From: PALSA-270 sp963770915
GTDB taxonomy: Bacteria; Acidobacteriota; Terriglobia; Terriglobales; Acidobacteriaceae
DNA: 64,000 nucleotides
Reading direction: 5' to 3'
Assembly: GCA_963770915.1 (NCBI GenBank)
Contig: CAVYRG010000001.1
Span: 62,001 to 126,000 of the forward strand
A program made the position numbers and the translations under genes. Positions 9,324 through 18,137 of the stretch are shown here, in pieces. A model generated the notes under the pieces. The model saw nothing but the letters and a program-made list of their open reading frames with translations, searched no databases and was not told where the DNA came from. Positions within the stretch are counted from its first letter, which is position 1; each line of letters starts with the position of its first letter.

Positions 9324-9343
9324 TGCACGGTGCAGTCTATAAT
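9324..9343 (+). promoter_or_regulatory. Candidate promoter and operator before the haem operon
   Basis: A perfect TATAAT lies at 9338-9343, 50 bases before the ccsA-like start. Just upstream a palindrome TGCAC-G-GTGCA (9324-9334) sits where a -10/-35 spacer would be, a good place for a repressor. No convincing -35 hexamer is seen. The control is inferred from position only. Confidence 0.4.
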
Positions 9344-9393
9344 CGACCTGGCGGGCCAGAACAACCCCTGGCACGACCGCACTTTTTCTATCT

Positions 9394-10209
9394 ATGCCTA
9401 TTCTCTGGTTGCGAGTCGCGCTCGGCTGCTACGCGGTCGGCCTGCTCTATGCGCTGGTGGCGCTGACCCGCACCAGCGATCTGTTGGGAAGACTCGCTCT
9501 CCATGCTGCCTACCTCGGCATGGTCTTTCATTTTGTTTCGCTGGCGGAAGCGATCCGCCTTTCGGGCCAGATCACCTGGACCTCGGTGCACAATGCGGAA
9601 TCGGTACTGGCTTTCCTGATCATGGTCATCTTCATGATCATCTACATGGTCTACAAGACAACTTCGCCCGGCATTGTGGTGTTTCCCCTGGTATTCCTTT
9701 TGACGTTGGTCGCGGTTGCGGGCGAACAACCTTTCCTGCAAATGCCGGCTGGGGTGCGCAAGGGCTGGTTGATTGCGCATGTCGCCCTCATTTTCACCGG
9801 CTACGCGGCTTTGTTCGTCAGTTTTGGGGCAAGTCTGCTGTACCTCATCCAGGAACACACGCTCAAATCCAAGAAATCGAGCGGGATTCTTTCTCGCCTG
9901 CCGGCGCTTGAGGTCATTGATGACATCGGCTACCGCTCGCTGCTACTCGGCTTCCCGTTTATGACGTTGGGGCTGATTGCCGGCACGGTGGTGGCGCAGG
10001 CCACATTCGGGCGAATCGATTTCTTCGACCCTAAAATCCTACTCTCGATTCTCATGTGGATCGTTTACATGGTCATGGTTTACACGCGCTGGACCGCAGG
10101 CTGGCGCGGCCGCCGCGCGGCTTACCTTGCGGCCGGCGTATTTGCCGCGGCCATCATTGCGTGGTCGGCCAACTACTTCAGCGCCATTCATAGGTTCGTC
10201 AAGTCATGA
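9394..10209 (+). CDS. CcsA/CcmC/HemX-like cytochrome c assembly membrane protein
   Basis: A 271-residue integral membrane protein with about eight hydrophobic segments. It keeps the family's haem-handling features: a conserved His in YLGMVFHFVSL, the SVHNAESVLAF stretch, and His in GWLIAHVALIFTGYAAL. Such proteins move or present haem for cytochrome c maturation. The HemX branch is often found beside hemA and affects glutamyl-tRNA reductase levels. The gene is first in the operon and its stop overlaps the hemA ATG (ATGA at 10206-10209). That position makes the HemX role more likely than a stand-alone System II component, since no ResB/Ccs1 gene is beside it. Confidence 0.85.
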   Translation: MPILWLRVALGCYAVGLLYALVALTRTSDLLGRLALHAAYLGMVFHFVSLAEAIRLSGQITWTSVHNAESVLAFLIMVIFMIIYMVYKTTSPGIVVFPLVFLLTLVAVAGEQPFLQMPAGVRKGWLIAHVALIFTGYAALFVSFGASLLYLIQEHTLKSKKSSGILSRLPALEVIDDIGYRSLLLGFPFMTLGLIAGTVVAQATFGRIDFFDPKILLSILMWIVYMVMVYTRWTAGWRGRRAAYLAAGVFAAAIIAWSANYFSAIHRFVKS

Positions 10210-11510
10210 ACTTTCGGCTGATCGGCGTCAACCATCTCACCGCCCCGGTCGAGGTGCGCGAACGGCTGGCCATCCCGGAATCCAAACTGCCGGAGGCTCT
10301 GCAGCGTTTCGTGCAACATCCCGGCGTCGCTGAAGGCTTGATTCTTTCGACCTGCAACCGCGTGGAACTGCTGGCTCGCACCCAGAACGGCGCTGCCGAT
10401 CTGCGAGGTTTCCTGCATGCCTATTTCCAGCTGAACCCGGCGGAACTGGAGCCGCACCTCTACGACTACAGCGAAGGGGAAGCCATCCGCCATCTCTTCC
10501 GGGTTACCTCCAGTCTGGATTCCATGGTGGTCGGCGAAGCGCAAATTCTCGGCCAGGTGAAAGAGGCCTATGCCACCGCGCGGGCGGTAGGCGCGGTGAA
10601 CTCGCAGCTTGACCTGCTGCTCACGCGCGCGTTCGCCGTGGCTAAGCGTGTGCGCACCGAGACGGCGGTGGGCTCGTCCGCGGTCTCCATCGCCTCCGTG
10701 GCAGTGGAATTGGCCAAGAAGATTTTCGGGTCGCTGCAAGGCAAGCACGTCTACCTCGTCGGCGCGGGCAAGATGAGCGAACTGGCCGCGCGTCATCTGC
10801 AGGCTCACGGCGCGGCTTCAATATTCGTAGCCAATCGCACTTACGACCGGGCCGTGCAGCTGGCCGCCAAGTTCAACGGCGAGGCCATCCACTTCTCCGA
10901 GATCTACAACACCTGCGATCGCGCCGATATCGTGATCACTTCCACCGGCGCGCCGGTCGCGATCTTCAAGCGCGAGCACGGCGAGATGTTCCTGAGCCGC
11001 CGCAAAAACCGTCCCATGTTCTTCATCGACATCGCTGTGCCTCGCGATGTCGACGAGGGGATGAATAAGCTCGACGGAATTTTCGTTTACGATATCGACG
11101 ACCTGCAGCAGGCCGTCAGTGCGCACGTAACCGACCGAAAAAAAGAAGCCCTTCGCGCCGAAAGCATCATCGACGTGGAAGTCGAGCGCTTTCAGGCGCG
11201 CCTGCAAGCGTTGCAAGTGGTCCCAACAATCGTTTCTTTGCAGGATCACATCGAAACCATCCGCCAGGCCGAAATCGACCGCGTGCGCGGCCGGCTGGGC
11301 CCGCTCACGCCCGAGCAGGATCTGGCCATCGAGGCTCTGACTCGCGGCATCGTCAACAAAATCATGCACACTCCCATCAGCGAGCTGAAGACTGCGGCTC
11401 GCGCCCCCGAGGCTACTACGGTGATCGATGTGGTGCGCCGCCTCTTCAAACTGCAGGATCGCAAGCCCGGCGCGCCGCAAGAGGAACCGGCAGAGCGCGA
11501 GGACCGCTGA
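10206..11510 (+). CDS. hemA: Glutamyl-tRNA reductase
   Basis: A 434-residue GluTR that reduces glutamyl-tRNA(Glu) with NADPH to glutamate-1-semialdehyde, the first step of C5 tetrapyrrole synthesis. The catalytic Cys is residue 50 in LSTCNRVEL, exactly the canonical number. Other signatures are VTSSLDSMVVGEAQILGQVK and the Rossmann VYLVGAGKMSELAARHL. The C-terminal dimerisation helices end with a KLQDRK segment. It is translationally coupled at both ends: ATGA with the gene before and TGATG with hemC after. Feedback by the HemX-like neighbour is possible but not visible in the sequence. Confidence 0.97.
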   Translation: MNFRLIGVNHLTAPVEVRERLAIPESKLPEALQRFVQHPGVAEGLILSTCNRVELLARTQNGAADLRGFLHAYFQLNPAELEPHLYDYSEGEAIRHLFRVTSSLDSMVVGEAQILGQVKEAYATARAVGAVNSQLDLLLTRAFAVAKRVRTETAVGSSAVSIASVAVELAKKIFGSLQGKHVYLVGAGKMSELAARHLQAHGAASIFVANRTYDRAVQLAAKFNGEAIHFSEIYNTCDRADIVITSTGAPVAIFKREHGEMFLSRRKNRPMFFIDIAVPRDVDEGMNKLDGIFVYDIDDLQQAVSAHVTDRKKEALRAESIIDVEVERFQARLQALQVVPTIVSLQDHIETIRQAEIDRVRGRLGPLTPEQDLAIEALTRGIVNKIMHTPISELKTAARAPEATTVIDVVRRLFKLQDRKPGAPQEEPAEREDR

Positions 11511-12418
11511 TGGCCCGCCTGCGGATCGGCTCCCGGGGCTCTCAGTTGGCGCTCTGGCAGGCTCATCACATCACGGGATTGCTGCTTCCGCGTGGCCACA
11601 CCGTGGACCTTGAAATCATCAAGACCACCGGCGACAAGATCACCGACGTCGCCCTGGCCCAGGTCGGTACCAAGGGCATGTTCACCAAGGAAATTGAAGA
11701 GGCGCTTGCCGAGGAACGTATCGATTTGGCGGTTCACAGTCTAAAAGACCTGCCCACGGAGCTTCCTGCCGGGTTTGACATCGTGGCCATTCCCCGCAGG
11801 GAAGACCCGCGTGATGCGTTTTGCTCTCTTCGCTACCAAAGCATCGAGCAGCTGCCGCCCGGTGCGCGAGTGGGAACCAGCAGCTTGCGGCGCCACGCGC
11901 AACTCAAAGCTTTGTGCCCCGACATAGAAATCCACCCCTTACGCGGCAATGTGGATACTCGTCTGCGCAAGCTGGAGGCCGGCCAATATGACGGGTTGAT
12001 TCTTGCGGCGGCAGGACTACGCCGCCTGGAGAAAACCGAGTGGGCCAAGCAGTTGCTCACCCCGAGCCAGATGTGCCCCGCCGCAGGACAAGGGGCTTTG
12101 GGAATTGAAATCAGAGCGGGCGATGCGCTTACGCGCGAGCATTTGGCGTTTTTGGATGATCCCTCGGCTCGCGCCACAACCACCTGCGAGCGCGCTTTGC
12201 TCACAAAACTTGGCGGAGGCTGCCAAGTCCCCATCGGCGCGCTGGCGGTGATGAACGACGGCCTCTTGCACCTTGAAGCCGTCGTCGCCCGCCCCGATGG
12301 CACGAGAATATTGCGTGAATCCGGTTCGGGCCATGATCCAGTGAAGCTGGGAGAAGCGATCGCGGACGCTTTGCTTGACTGCGGGGCCGATGAAATCCTG
12401 GAGGAAGTGTATGGCTAA
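11510..12418 (+). CDS. hemC: Porphobilinogen deaminase (hydroxymethylbilane synthase)
   Basis: A 302-residue enzyme that polymerises four porphobilinogens into hydroxymethylbilane. The N-terminus RIGSRGSQLALWQA is canonical, as are KDLPT with the catalytic Asp and the cluster LRRHAQL and RGNVDTRLRKL. The dipyrromethane cofactor Cys is residue 238 in GGGCQVPIGA. Length and motifs are those of a working enzyme. The ATG shares bases with the hemA stop. The next gene is not hemD but an AAA ATPase, 42 bases downstream. Confidence 0.97.
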   Translation: MARLRIGSRGSQLALWQAHHITGLLLPRGHTVDLEIIKTTGDKITDVALAQVGTKGMFTKEIEEALAEERIDLAVHSLKDLPTELPAGFDIVAIPRREDPRDAFCSLRYQSIEQLPPGARVGTSSLRRHAQLKALCPDIEIHPLRGNVDTRLRKLEAGQYDGLILAAAGLRRLEKTEWAKQLLTPSQMCPAAGQGALGIEIRAGDALTREHLAFLDDPSARATTTCERALLTKLGGGCQVPIGALAVMNDGLLHLEAVVARPDGTRILRESGSGHDPVKLGEAIADALLDCGADEILEEVYG

Positions 12419-12460
12419 ATCGTTAACGCCAGCGAAATGCTCGGGAGGTCTTGCTAAGAC

Positions 12461-13822
12461 ATGAAAAAAACTAGAAAGCCGGGCCCACCGCTGGCCGAAA
12501 CGACCCTGAAACGCCACTTTCGCAGGCATGTTCTGCACGAATTGGTGACGGCAAGACGAACGTTTCCGCTTACTGCACGAGTGGACGTCCAATTGGGATT
12601 GGAAAGACTATTTGCTGAGTTTCCAAAAGTGGAACTCCTGGGCCTTCACAATCAGCATGCTCACGAAACCCTAACCATCGCGCATGCGATGGGAAACAAT
12701 CACGACCCGGTGGTGATCAGCCCTTTGCAGCATGAAGAGATAGACATCGGAGAAACTTTGCCCGCACGATGTCTGCGACAGGCGCTTTGGCTGAGTCACG
12801 AAGGCACTACCCCCTTTGCTCTGCTGCTCAGCGCCGCGACGCATTTCGGCCGTCCGTCCGGCACCCATGTCGAAATCGCCGTCCCCCCTGGAGAGACCGG
12901 GTCCAAACTGTCGCGGCGGCTCTTCGATCAACTGGAAGGTCTGGTGCAACGCACCGCCTCCTATCGGGGAAAGGTTATCTCATTAGAAGCTGCCGACAGG
13001 TATTCCGGCCACACCGGCCTCTTGCGCATACATAAACTGCGCCAAGTGACTCGGGATGATGTCATCCTTCCCGCCAAAACTCTTCAGCTTCTCGACCGCA
13101 ACATCGGCGATTTCATTCGTCAGCGGGAGCAAATCCGCAAGCTTGGTTTGCCGGTCAAAAAGGGAGTACTGTTCTACGGGCCACCCGGCACGGGCAAAAC
13201 ACATACAATTCATTATTTGGCCAGCCAACTTCCGGACCACACCACGCTGTTGGTCACAGCAGAACAAGTCGGCCTCTTAGACCACTATTTTCAGTTAGCG
13301 CGATTCCTTCAGCCCGCGATGCTCGTGATTGAAGACGTGGACCTTATCGCGCGTGCACGCGAAACCATGTATGGCACGTGCGACGAGAGCCTCTTGAATA
13401 AGCTATTGAACGAAATGGATGGTCTTCGCGAAGACGCCGCCGTTTTGTTCGTGCTGACCACCAATCGCCCGGAAAACCTGGAAGCAGCCCTAGCCTCGCG
13501 GCCTGGCCGAATCGACCAAGCAATCGAGTTCCCTCTTCCGGACGAATCCGGCCGTGCGCGACTCGTGCGCCTCTATGCATGCGGACTGCCTTTGGAGGAC
13601 GAGGTGGTGCAAATGATCGTCCGCAAAACGGATAGGGCTAGCGCCGCATTTATCAAGGAATTGATGCGGCGGGCGGCTCAGTTCTATCTCCAAGATGGCG
13701 GAACGGGCCGGCTGCTGCCAGAAGAGCTTAACGCCGCACTTGAGGAAATGTTGTTTGGCGGCGGATCACTAAACGCGAAGTTGCTAGGCGCCGCAGGACT
13801 CGATCGGGAAACCGTTCATTGA
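12461..13822 (+). CDS. AAA-type ATPase inserted between hemC and hemD
   Basis: A 453-residue protein with a ~200-residue N-terminal region of no recognised family and a classical AAA module. Walker A is GPPGTGKT at residues 240-247 and Walker B is MLVIEDVDLI. The second region of homology, LTTNRPENLEAALASRPGRID, carries the arginine-finger region. The ATPase core resembles CDC48/FtsH-type modules, but there is no protease domain and no membrane segment. By family it should remodel or unfold a protein partner. It is read in the haem operon, and the hemD start overlaps its stop by four bases. A role in haem-enzyme maturation is an inference from place alone; it could equally be a passenger. A GGGAGG lies 13 bases before the ATG. 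Confidence 0.85.
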   Translation: MKKTRKPGPPLAETTLKRHFRRHVLHELVTARRTFPLTARVDVQLGLERLFAEFPKVELLGLHNQHAHETLTIAHAMGNNHDPVVISPLQHEEIDIGETLPARCLRQALWLSHEGTTPFALLLSAATHFGRPSGTHVEIAVPPGETGSKLSRRLFDQLEGLVQRTASYRGKVISLEAADRYSGHTGLLRIHKLRQVTRDDVILPAKTLQLLDRNIGDFIRQREQIRKLGLPVKKGVLFYGPPGTGKTHTIHYLASQLPDHTTLLVTAEQVGLLDHYFQLARFLQPAMLVIEDVDLIARARETMYGTCDESLLNKLLNEMDGLREDAAVLFVLTTNRPENLEAALASRPGRIDQAIEFPLPDESGRARLVRLYACGLPLEDEVVQMIVRKTDRASAAFIKELMRRAAQFYLQDGGTGRLLPEELNAALEEMLFGGGSLNAKLLGAAGLDRETVH

Positions 13823-14712
13823 GCGAAGTAAGCAAGATGCCCACTCTGGCCAATGCGAATCCGTCCTCGACGCGAATGCCTCCCGTAGAGAAGAACGTGC
13901 CCTTTGAAACCGAGGCGCCACTTTCCCGCTGCCGCATCCTGGTCGGCCGAGCACGCCACCAGGCCAGTGCGCTCTCCGCCGGCCTGCACAAGCTGGGAGC
14001 GTACGTCCTCGAGATTCCGTTCATCGAGATCCGCAAACCGCGTTCCTATGCACCGCTCGATTCGGCTTTGAAGAATATCGACAGTTATGACTGGCTCATC
14101 CTGACTAGCGTGAATGGTGTGGAAGCCTTCTGGGAGCGGGCCAGGAGACTTCGCGTCGGCAGGAACAGCATGAGACATTTGCAGGTTGCGGCCATCGGTC
14201 CCGCCACGCAGAAAGCCATCGAAGAACGCGGCCTGAAGGTGCACGTCGTACCCAAACAATATGTGGCGGAGTCGGTTGTGAAGAGTCTGCGCTCGAAAGT
14301 GAAAGGGAAGCGCGTGCTGCTCGCCCGCGCCAAAGTCGCCCGCGATGTGATCCCGCGCGAACTGCGCAAGCTGGGCGCAAAGGTGGATGTCGTCGAAACC
14401 TACGAAACCGTTGTTCCCAAATCGTCGAAGGCGCGCTTACGTGCTGCGCTCCGTGATCCCAAGCGCCGCCCCGACGTCATCGCCTTCACGAGTTCCTCAA
14501 CGGCCAAGAACTTTGTCGCGTTGCTCGGACCCACGCGGCGTTCCCGCCCGCAGAAACTCATTCCCCTGCACGGCGTTCGCTTCGCCTCGATCGGCCCAGT
14601 GACATCCGCCACACTGCGCGAATTGGGTCTGCCGGTCGACACCGAAGCCAAGGTATACACCATTCCGGGATTGATCAAAGCCATCGTCACGCTGAGCGCG
14701 TTGTCATGCTGA
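13819..14712 (+). CDS. hemD: Uroporphyrinogen-III synthase
   Basis: A 297-residue HemD-family protein that closes and inverts ring D of hydroxymethylbilane. Sequence identity in this family is low. The fold cues are GRARHQASALSAGLHKLGA near the start, YDWLILTSVNGVEAFW, VAAIGPATQKAIEERGL, VVETYETVVP and FTSSSTAKNF. The first ~35 residues lie outside the usual domain. The TTG at 13819 overlaps the AAA stop, with ATG at 13837 as an alternative start. The last codons run into a palindromic repeat at 14700-14767, which supplies the stop and the terminal Leu-Ser-Cys. Confidence 0.88.
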   Translation: MSEVSKMPTLANANPSSTRMPPVEKNVPFETEAPLSRCRILVGRARHQASALSAGLHKLGAYVLEIPFIEIRKPRSYAPLDSALKNIDSYDWLILTSVNGVEAFWERARRLRVGRNSMRHLQVAAIGPATQKAIEERGLKVHVVPKQYVAESVVKSLRSKVKGKRVLLARAKVARDVIPRELRKLGAKVDVVETYETVVPKSSKARLRAALRDPKRRPDVIAFTSSSTAKNFVALLGPTRRSRPQKLIPLHGVRFASIGPVTSATLRELGLPVDTEAKVYTIPGLIKAIVTLSALSC

Positions 14713-14767
14713 GCGGCACGGAAGCTTCGCAGTAGCGAAGCTCCGTGGAGTCGAAGCATCCCTACCC
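14700..14767. repeat. Palindromic REP-like repeat at the end of hemD
   Basis: The segment begins GTTGTCATGCTGAGC and contains a strong hairpin at 14719-14745 (CGGAAGCTTCGC, loop AGTA, GCGAAGCTCCG). It ends in GGAGTCGAAGCATCCC. The layout is that of the 'TGTCATxCTGAGCgaagcGAAGGATC' palindromes scattered in many acidobacterial and other soil genomes. It overlaps the last codons of hemD and sits between convergent genes, so it may also stop transcription. Confidence 0.7.
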
Positions 14768-14833
14768 TGAGCCGTATCATGGGTATAGAAATTCCTCGCC
14801 GCTCGCGAAATGCCAGCCCCCGCGCAGAACCTC

Positions 14834-16834
14834 CTACTCCGTCAGCGAGCACCCGCAATCGGCCGGCGGCACCTTCGCTTTCAAAAAATCCCCCACCCGC
14901 TGATACGCGTCGATCTGATTCTCCACCCGCGCAAAGCCGTGGCCTTCATTTTCGTAAATCTTCGCCTCAGCCTCTCCGCCGCGCTTCTTGATCGCCTCCA
15001 CCACTTGCTGCGTTTCCTCTTGCGGGCATCGCGGGTCATGTCCACCCGCTATCAAGAACAGCGGCGCTTTGATCCGGTCCACAAAAAATATCGGCGAGCG
15101 GTCTTCGAACAACGCTTTATTTTTCACGGGGTCGCCCATGGTCGCCAAATCCGACTGCTGCAGCACCGGATCCTCGTTCTCGATCTCGGTAAACCAATTC
15201 ACGAACGGCACAATCGGCACCCCGGCCGCCCATATATCAGGCGCTTTGGTCACTGCCATCATGCTGAGATACCCGCCATAGCTCGCCCCCATCACCGCGA
15301 TCTTCTTGGGATCGAGAAATCCGGTCTGCTTGATGAAATCCACGCCCGCCAGCACATCCTGCAAATCGCCGCCGCCCATATCGAACAAATTGGCCTGCTG
15401 AAATTCTTTCCCATAGCCGGTCGAGCCGCGATAATTCGGCGCCAGCACCATGTACCCCTGATTCGCGGCAAATTGAATGAATCGATTGAACGAATTCACC
15501 GTCTGCGACGCGGGCCCGCCGTGGAGATAAACAATCGCGGCATTCTGCCCGCTGCGCGCCATGTTGTAGGGCACATAAAGAAAAGCTGAAATCGTCCACT
15601 TGCCGTCGCGGCTGGGATAATGCACCAGATACGGCTCGACCATGTCCTCAGGACGCATGCCTGCAACCAGAGAATGCGTAATCTGCTGCGATTTGCCGGT
15701 CGCCAGCGTGTAAACCCAAACATCATTGGGCGCATCCGGCCCATTGTGGTAGTAGAGCAGGCGCGAACCATCGTGGCTGAAGGCCGACTCCGAGCCTGCG
15801 GGGGAATTCACGCCTTTCGCCAGGGGCAGGGAAATCGTCTTTCCCGAGACCAGACTATGTAAATAGATATCCGCGATGCCATCCACGTTCGCGGTCCATA
15901 GCGCTTGTTTGCCATCGGGAGAAAAGTTGCCGCCTTCGATCTCCCATTTGTCGCGCGTCAGCCATTGGATTTTTCCGAGGTGCACCTGCTCGCCCTTCGT
16001 GCTGATATCCAGGAGCCCTACGTTTTGGTAGCCGTTGCCCGCGTTGGATGTGATCAGGAGCCTCTTTCCATCCGGAACCGTAAGAATGTCGTCGGCGCGA
16101 TAGGTCTGTTCTCCTTGATGAGGAGTGAGGAGGGTGCTTTTCCCGGTAGCCAGCTCAACCAAGAAGATATTCGAGTCCGTGCCCTTGGACTGCTCTTGGG
16201 TGTATACGATCGACTCGCCGCCGGGCGACCAAACCGGATTTACGTTCATTCTGTCTTTCGCAGTGCCGCTGGTCACATGCTGCACTTGCCGCATGATCAT
16301 GTCGTACACGTCAATCTCAAAAACCGACGACGTTTTCGGCTTCACCATGAAGGCCAGGTAGCGTCCGTCCGGCGACCACACCGGGTCTTCTTCCGCAATC
16401 AGCCGGGTGTTGGTCAGATTCACGACTTGCCCGGTCTTCGGCGAAACCAGAAAAATATCCCACTGCTCGTCGCCGTCATAGTCGGATTGATATGCAATCC
16501 ACCGCCCATCGGGCGACCAGGCCGGCCGGCTTTGCCGCTGCTCGCTGATGGTGAGTTGGGTCGGCCAGCCGCCCTCCGAGGGAACCAGCCACAAATTGTT
16601 TCGGCCGCTGATGTTCGAGATGAACGCGATCGTCTTCCCATCCGGCGACCAAGTGGTGCTCCCGATGGCTCGCGTCATGTAGAGCTTTTCGATGGTCAGA
16701 TTTTTTTCAACATCCGCATTGGGCTTGCTTTTGATCAGTTCCGGATCGGTGATGGCTTGTGGGGCGGGCAGGGTTTGGGCCGTGGTCAACGCACTCATGA
16801 GCATGACGATAGCAAAGTAAAATTGAATCCGCAT
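14834..16834 (-). CDS. Secreted S9-family prolyl oligopeptidase-like serine peptidase
   Basis: A 666-residue protein with a Sec signal peptide (MRIQFYFAIVMLMSALTTAQ). A WD40-like/TolB-type beta-propeller (residues ~50-370) follows, with repeated WSPDGR/FSPDGK strands. The C-terminal alpha/beta-hydrolase has Ser in GASYGGYLS, Asp in AGGHDPRCP and His in NEGHGFA, the S9C (acylaminoacyl peptidase/DPP) triad. It should cleave short peptides in the periplasm or outside the cell. The oxyanion-side motif YLHGGPASQ is intact. The gene stands alone on the minus strand, convergent with hemD. The ATG at 16834 gives a good signal peptide. Confidence 0.93.
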   Translation of the reverse strand: MRIQFYFAIVMLMSALTTAQTLPAPQAITDPELIKSKPNADVEKNLTIEKLYMTRAIGSTTWSPDGKTIAFISNISGRNNLWLVPSEGGWPTQLTISEQRQSRPAWSPDGRWIAYQSDYDGDEQWDIFLVSPKTGQVVNLTNTRLIAEEDPVWSPDGRYLAFMVKPKTSSVFEIDVYDMIMRQVQHVTSGTAKDRMNVNPVWSPGGESIVYTQEQSKGTDSNIFLVELATGKSTLLTPHQGEQTYRADDILTVPDGKRLLITSNAGNGYQNVGLLDISTKGEQVHLGKIQWLTRDKWEIEGGNFSPDGKQALWTANVDGIADIYLHSLVSGKTISLPLAKGVNSPAGSESAFSHDGSRLLYYHNGPDAPNDVWVYTLATGKSQQITHSLVAGMRPEDMVEPYLVHYPSRDGKWTISAFLYVPYNMARSGQNAAIVYLHGGPASQTVNSFNRFIQFAANQGYMVLAPNYRGSTGYGKEFQQANLFDMGGGDLQDVLAGVDFIKQTGFLDPKKIAVMGASYGGYLSMMAVTKAPDIWAAGVPIVPFVNWFTEIENEDPVLQQSDLATMGDPVKNKALFEDRSPIFFVDRIKAPLFLIAGGHDPRCPQEETQQVVEAIKKRGGEAEAKIYENEGHGFARVENQIDAYQRVGDFLKAKVPPADCGCSLTE

Positions 16835-16878
16835 GGCTGGACTGAAGAAAAGTCTAGCAGAGCATGGTGACCGTGCTG

Positions 16879-17721
16879 TTACAGCTTTGCTCCGGGATGC
16901 ACCTCGACCGTCGTCCAGGTCTTATCCTCGGCATGGCACAGCTTTTCCATCGCGCAATCGGCGCACTTAGGACCGCGTGCAATACACAGCGTTCGGCCAT
17001 GCCAGATGACCTGGTGGGAGAAAAGAATCCACCTTTCGCGTGGAATCATTTGCATCAGATCTTGCTCGATTTTCGGAGCGTCCACGTTCTTGGTCAGCTC
17101 TAAGCGCCGCGCAATGCGAGTAACGTGGGTATCGACCACCACCCCTTCTGCTTTTCCAAACCACGTCCCCAGCACCACGTTGGCGGTTTTTCGCGCCACG
17201 CCCGGAAGGGTGAGCAGCTTATCCATTTCGTCGGGCACCTGCCCACCGAAGTCAGTGACAATTCTCTTTGCCGCGCCGACCACCGACTTCGCCTTGTTGC
17301 GGAAGAAGCCGGTCGAATAGATATCCGGTTGTAGCTCTTCCGGCGTCAGCATCGCGAAGGCATCCACCGTCGGATATTTCTTGAATAATTCCGGCGTCAC
17401 CCGATTCACATTCGCGTCGGTTGACTGCGCCGACAGGATGGTCGCGACCAGCAGTTCCCATGCACTCTTGTGATGCAACGCGCAGGTGACGTCGGGATAA
17501 AGCTGATCCAGCCGTTGCAGAATTTGCTGAATGCGTTCCGGCGCCAGCGGATTGTATGCCGCCGAAGATTTTCTTTTCCGCGACGCGCGCGCGGGGGCGG
17601 CCTTTTTCGTCCGTCCGGGGCGCGCCGAAGCCCCGGCAGCCTTCAGCCGGAGTGTGCTGGAACGAACTCCCTCCTGTCGCCCGGTTCTCGCCGGTTGCCT
17701 CGGCCCTACACCTCGTGCCAT
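16879..17721 (-). CDS. nth: Endonuclease III (DNA glycosylase/AP lyase)
   Basis: A base-excision repair enzyme that removes oxidised pyrimidines. Family marks: LLVATILSAQSTDANVNRVT, the helix-hairpin-helix LPGVARKTANVVLGT with the catalytic Lys, VDTHVTRIARRL with the catalytic Asp, and a complete 4Fe-4S loop C-x6-C-x2-C-x5-C at the C-terminus. The start is ATG at 17721 (MARGVGPRQPAR). A longer open frame to 17841 lacks family character. Before the enzyme proper lies a ~50-residue basic tail (KKAAPARASRKRKSS) that may be a DNA-binding or lineage-specific extension. Confidence 0.93.
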   Translation of the reverse strand: MARGVGPRQPARTGRQEGVRSSTLRLKAAGASARPGRTKKAAPARASRKRKSSAAYNPLAPERIQQILQRLDQLYPDVTCALHHKSAWELLVATILSAQSTDANVNRVTPELFKKYPTVDAFAMLTPEELQPDIYSTGFFRNKAKSVVGAAKRIVTDFGGQVPDEMDKLLTLPGVARKTANVVLGTWFGKAEGVVVDTHVTRIARRLELTKNVDAPKIEQDLMQMIPRERWILFSHQVIWHGRTLCIARGPKCADCAMEKLCHAEDKTWTTVEVHPGAKL

Positions 17722-17819
17722 CGCGATCCCTCGAAATCCCGTTTCATGGTAGCAAATTGCCTTCGGCGGCAGCGCCGCGCTCGAAAAGCGCTCCGCATCC
17801 TCCGAACCAGCGCCCGCAA

Positions 17820-18098
17820 TTGACTCCACTCGCCAGCGCAAGTAGTCTGGAACTGCTTGCAGCGGAGAAATTCTTGTCGGTAAAGTCCATCCAACTCGGG
17901 CAAATTTGGCGCAGCAATGAGAACGGCCAGGACTACCTGGTCACCAAGGTTTATAACGAAGTGTTCTCGCAGTACGCCATGCTGCGGCCCACCGAAGGCG
18001 CGGCGCCCGATGCCGCAGTGCTGCGCGTGAAGGTAGCGAAAAGCGCGGACGGCGCTTCGCTTCCCGGATACACCTTCACCCAGGAAGGCTCATTCTAG
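17820..18098 (+). CDS. Small hypothetical protein upstream of dedA
   Basis: A ~92-residue soluble protein beginning at a TTG (MTPLASASSLELL) and containing LGQIWRSNENGQDYLVTKVYNEVFSQYAMLRP. This looks like a compact beta-sheet domain. The same frame is open further upstream to 17556, but that part is antisense to nth and low-complexity. No family is recognised and no motif identifies a function. dedA follows 40 bases later on the same strand, so they may be co-transcribed. Confidence 0.55.
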   Translation: MTPLASASSLELLAAEKFLSVKSIQLGQIWRSNENGQDYLVTKVYNEVFSQYAMLRPTEGAAPDAAVLRVKVAKSADGASLPGYTFTQEGSF

Positions 18099-18137
18099 TC
18101 TGGGGACCGCCTGGGCCGCCCAGAGCGACTCGCCAAC

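Noticed and set aside
15905..16870. Plus-strand frame of 321 codons
   Set aside because: Antisense to the S9 peptidase propeller.
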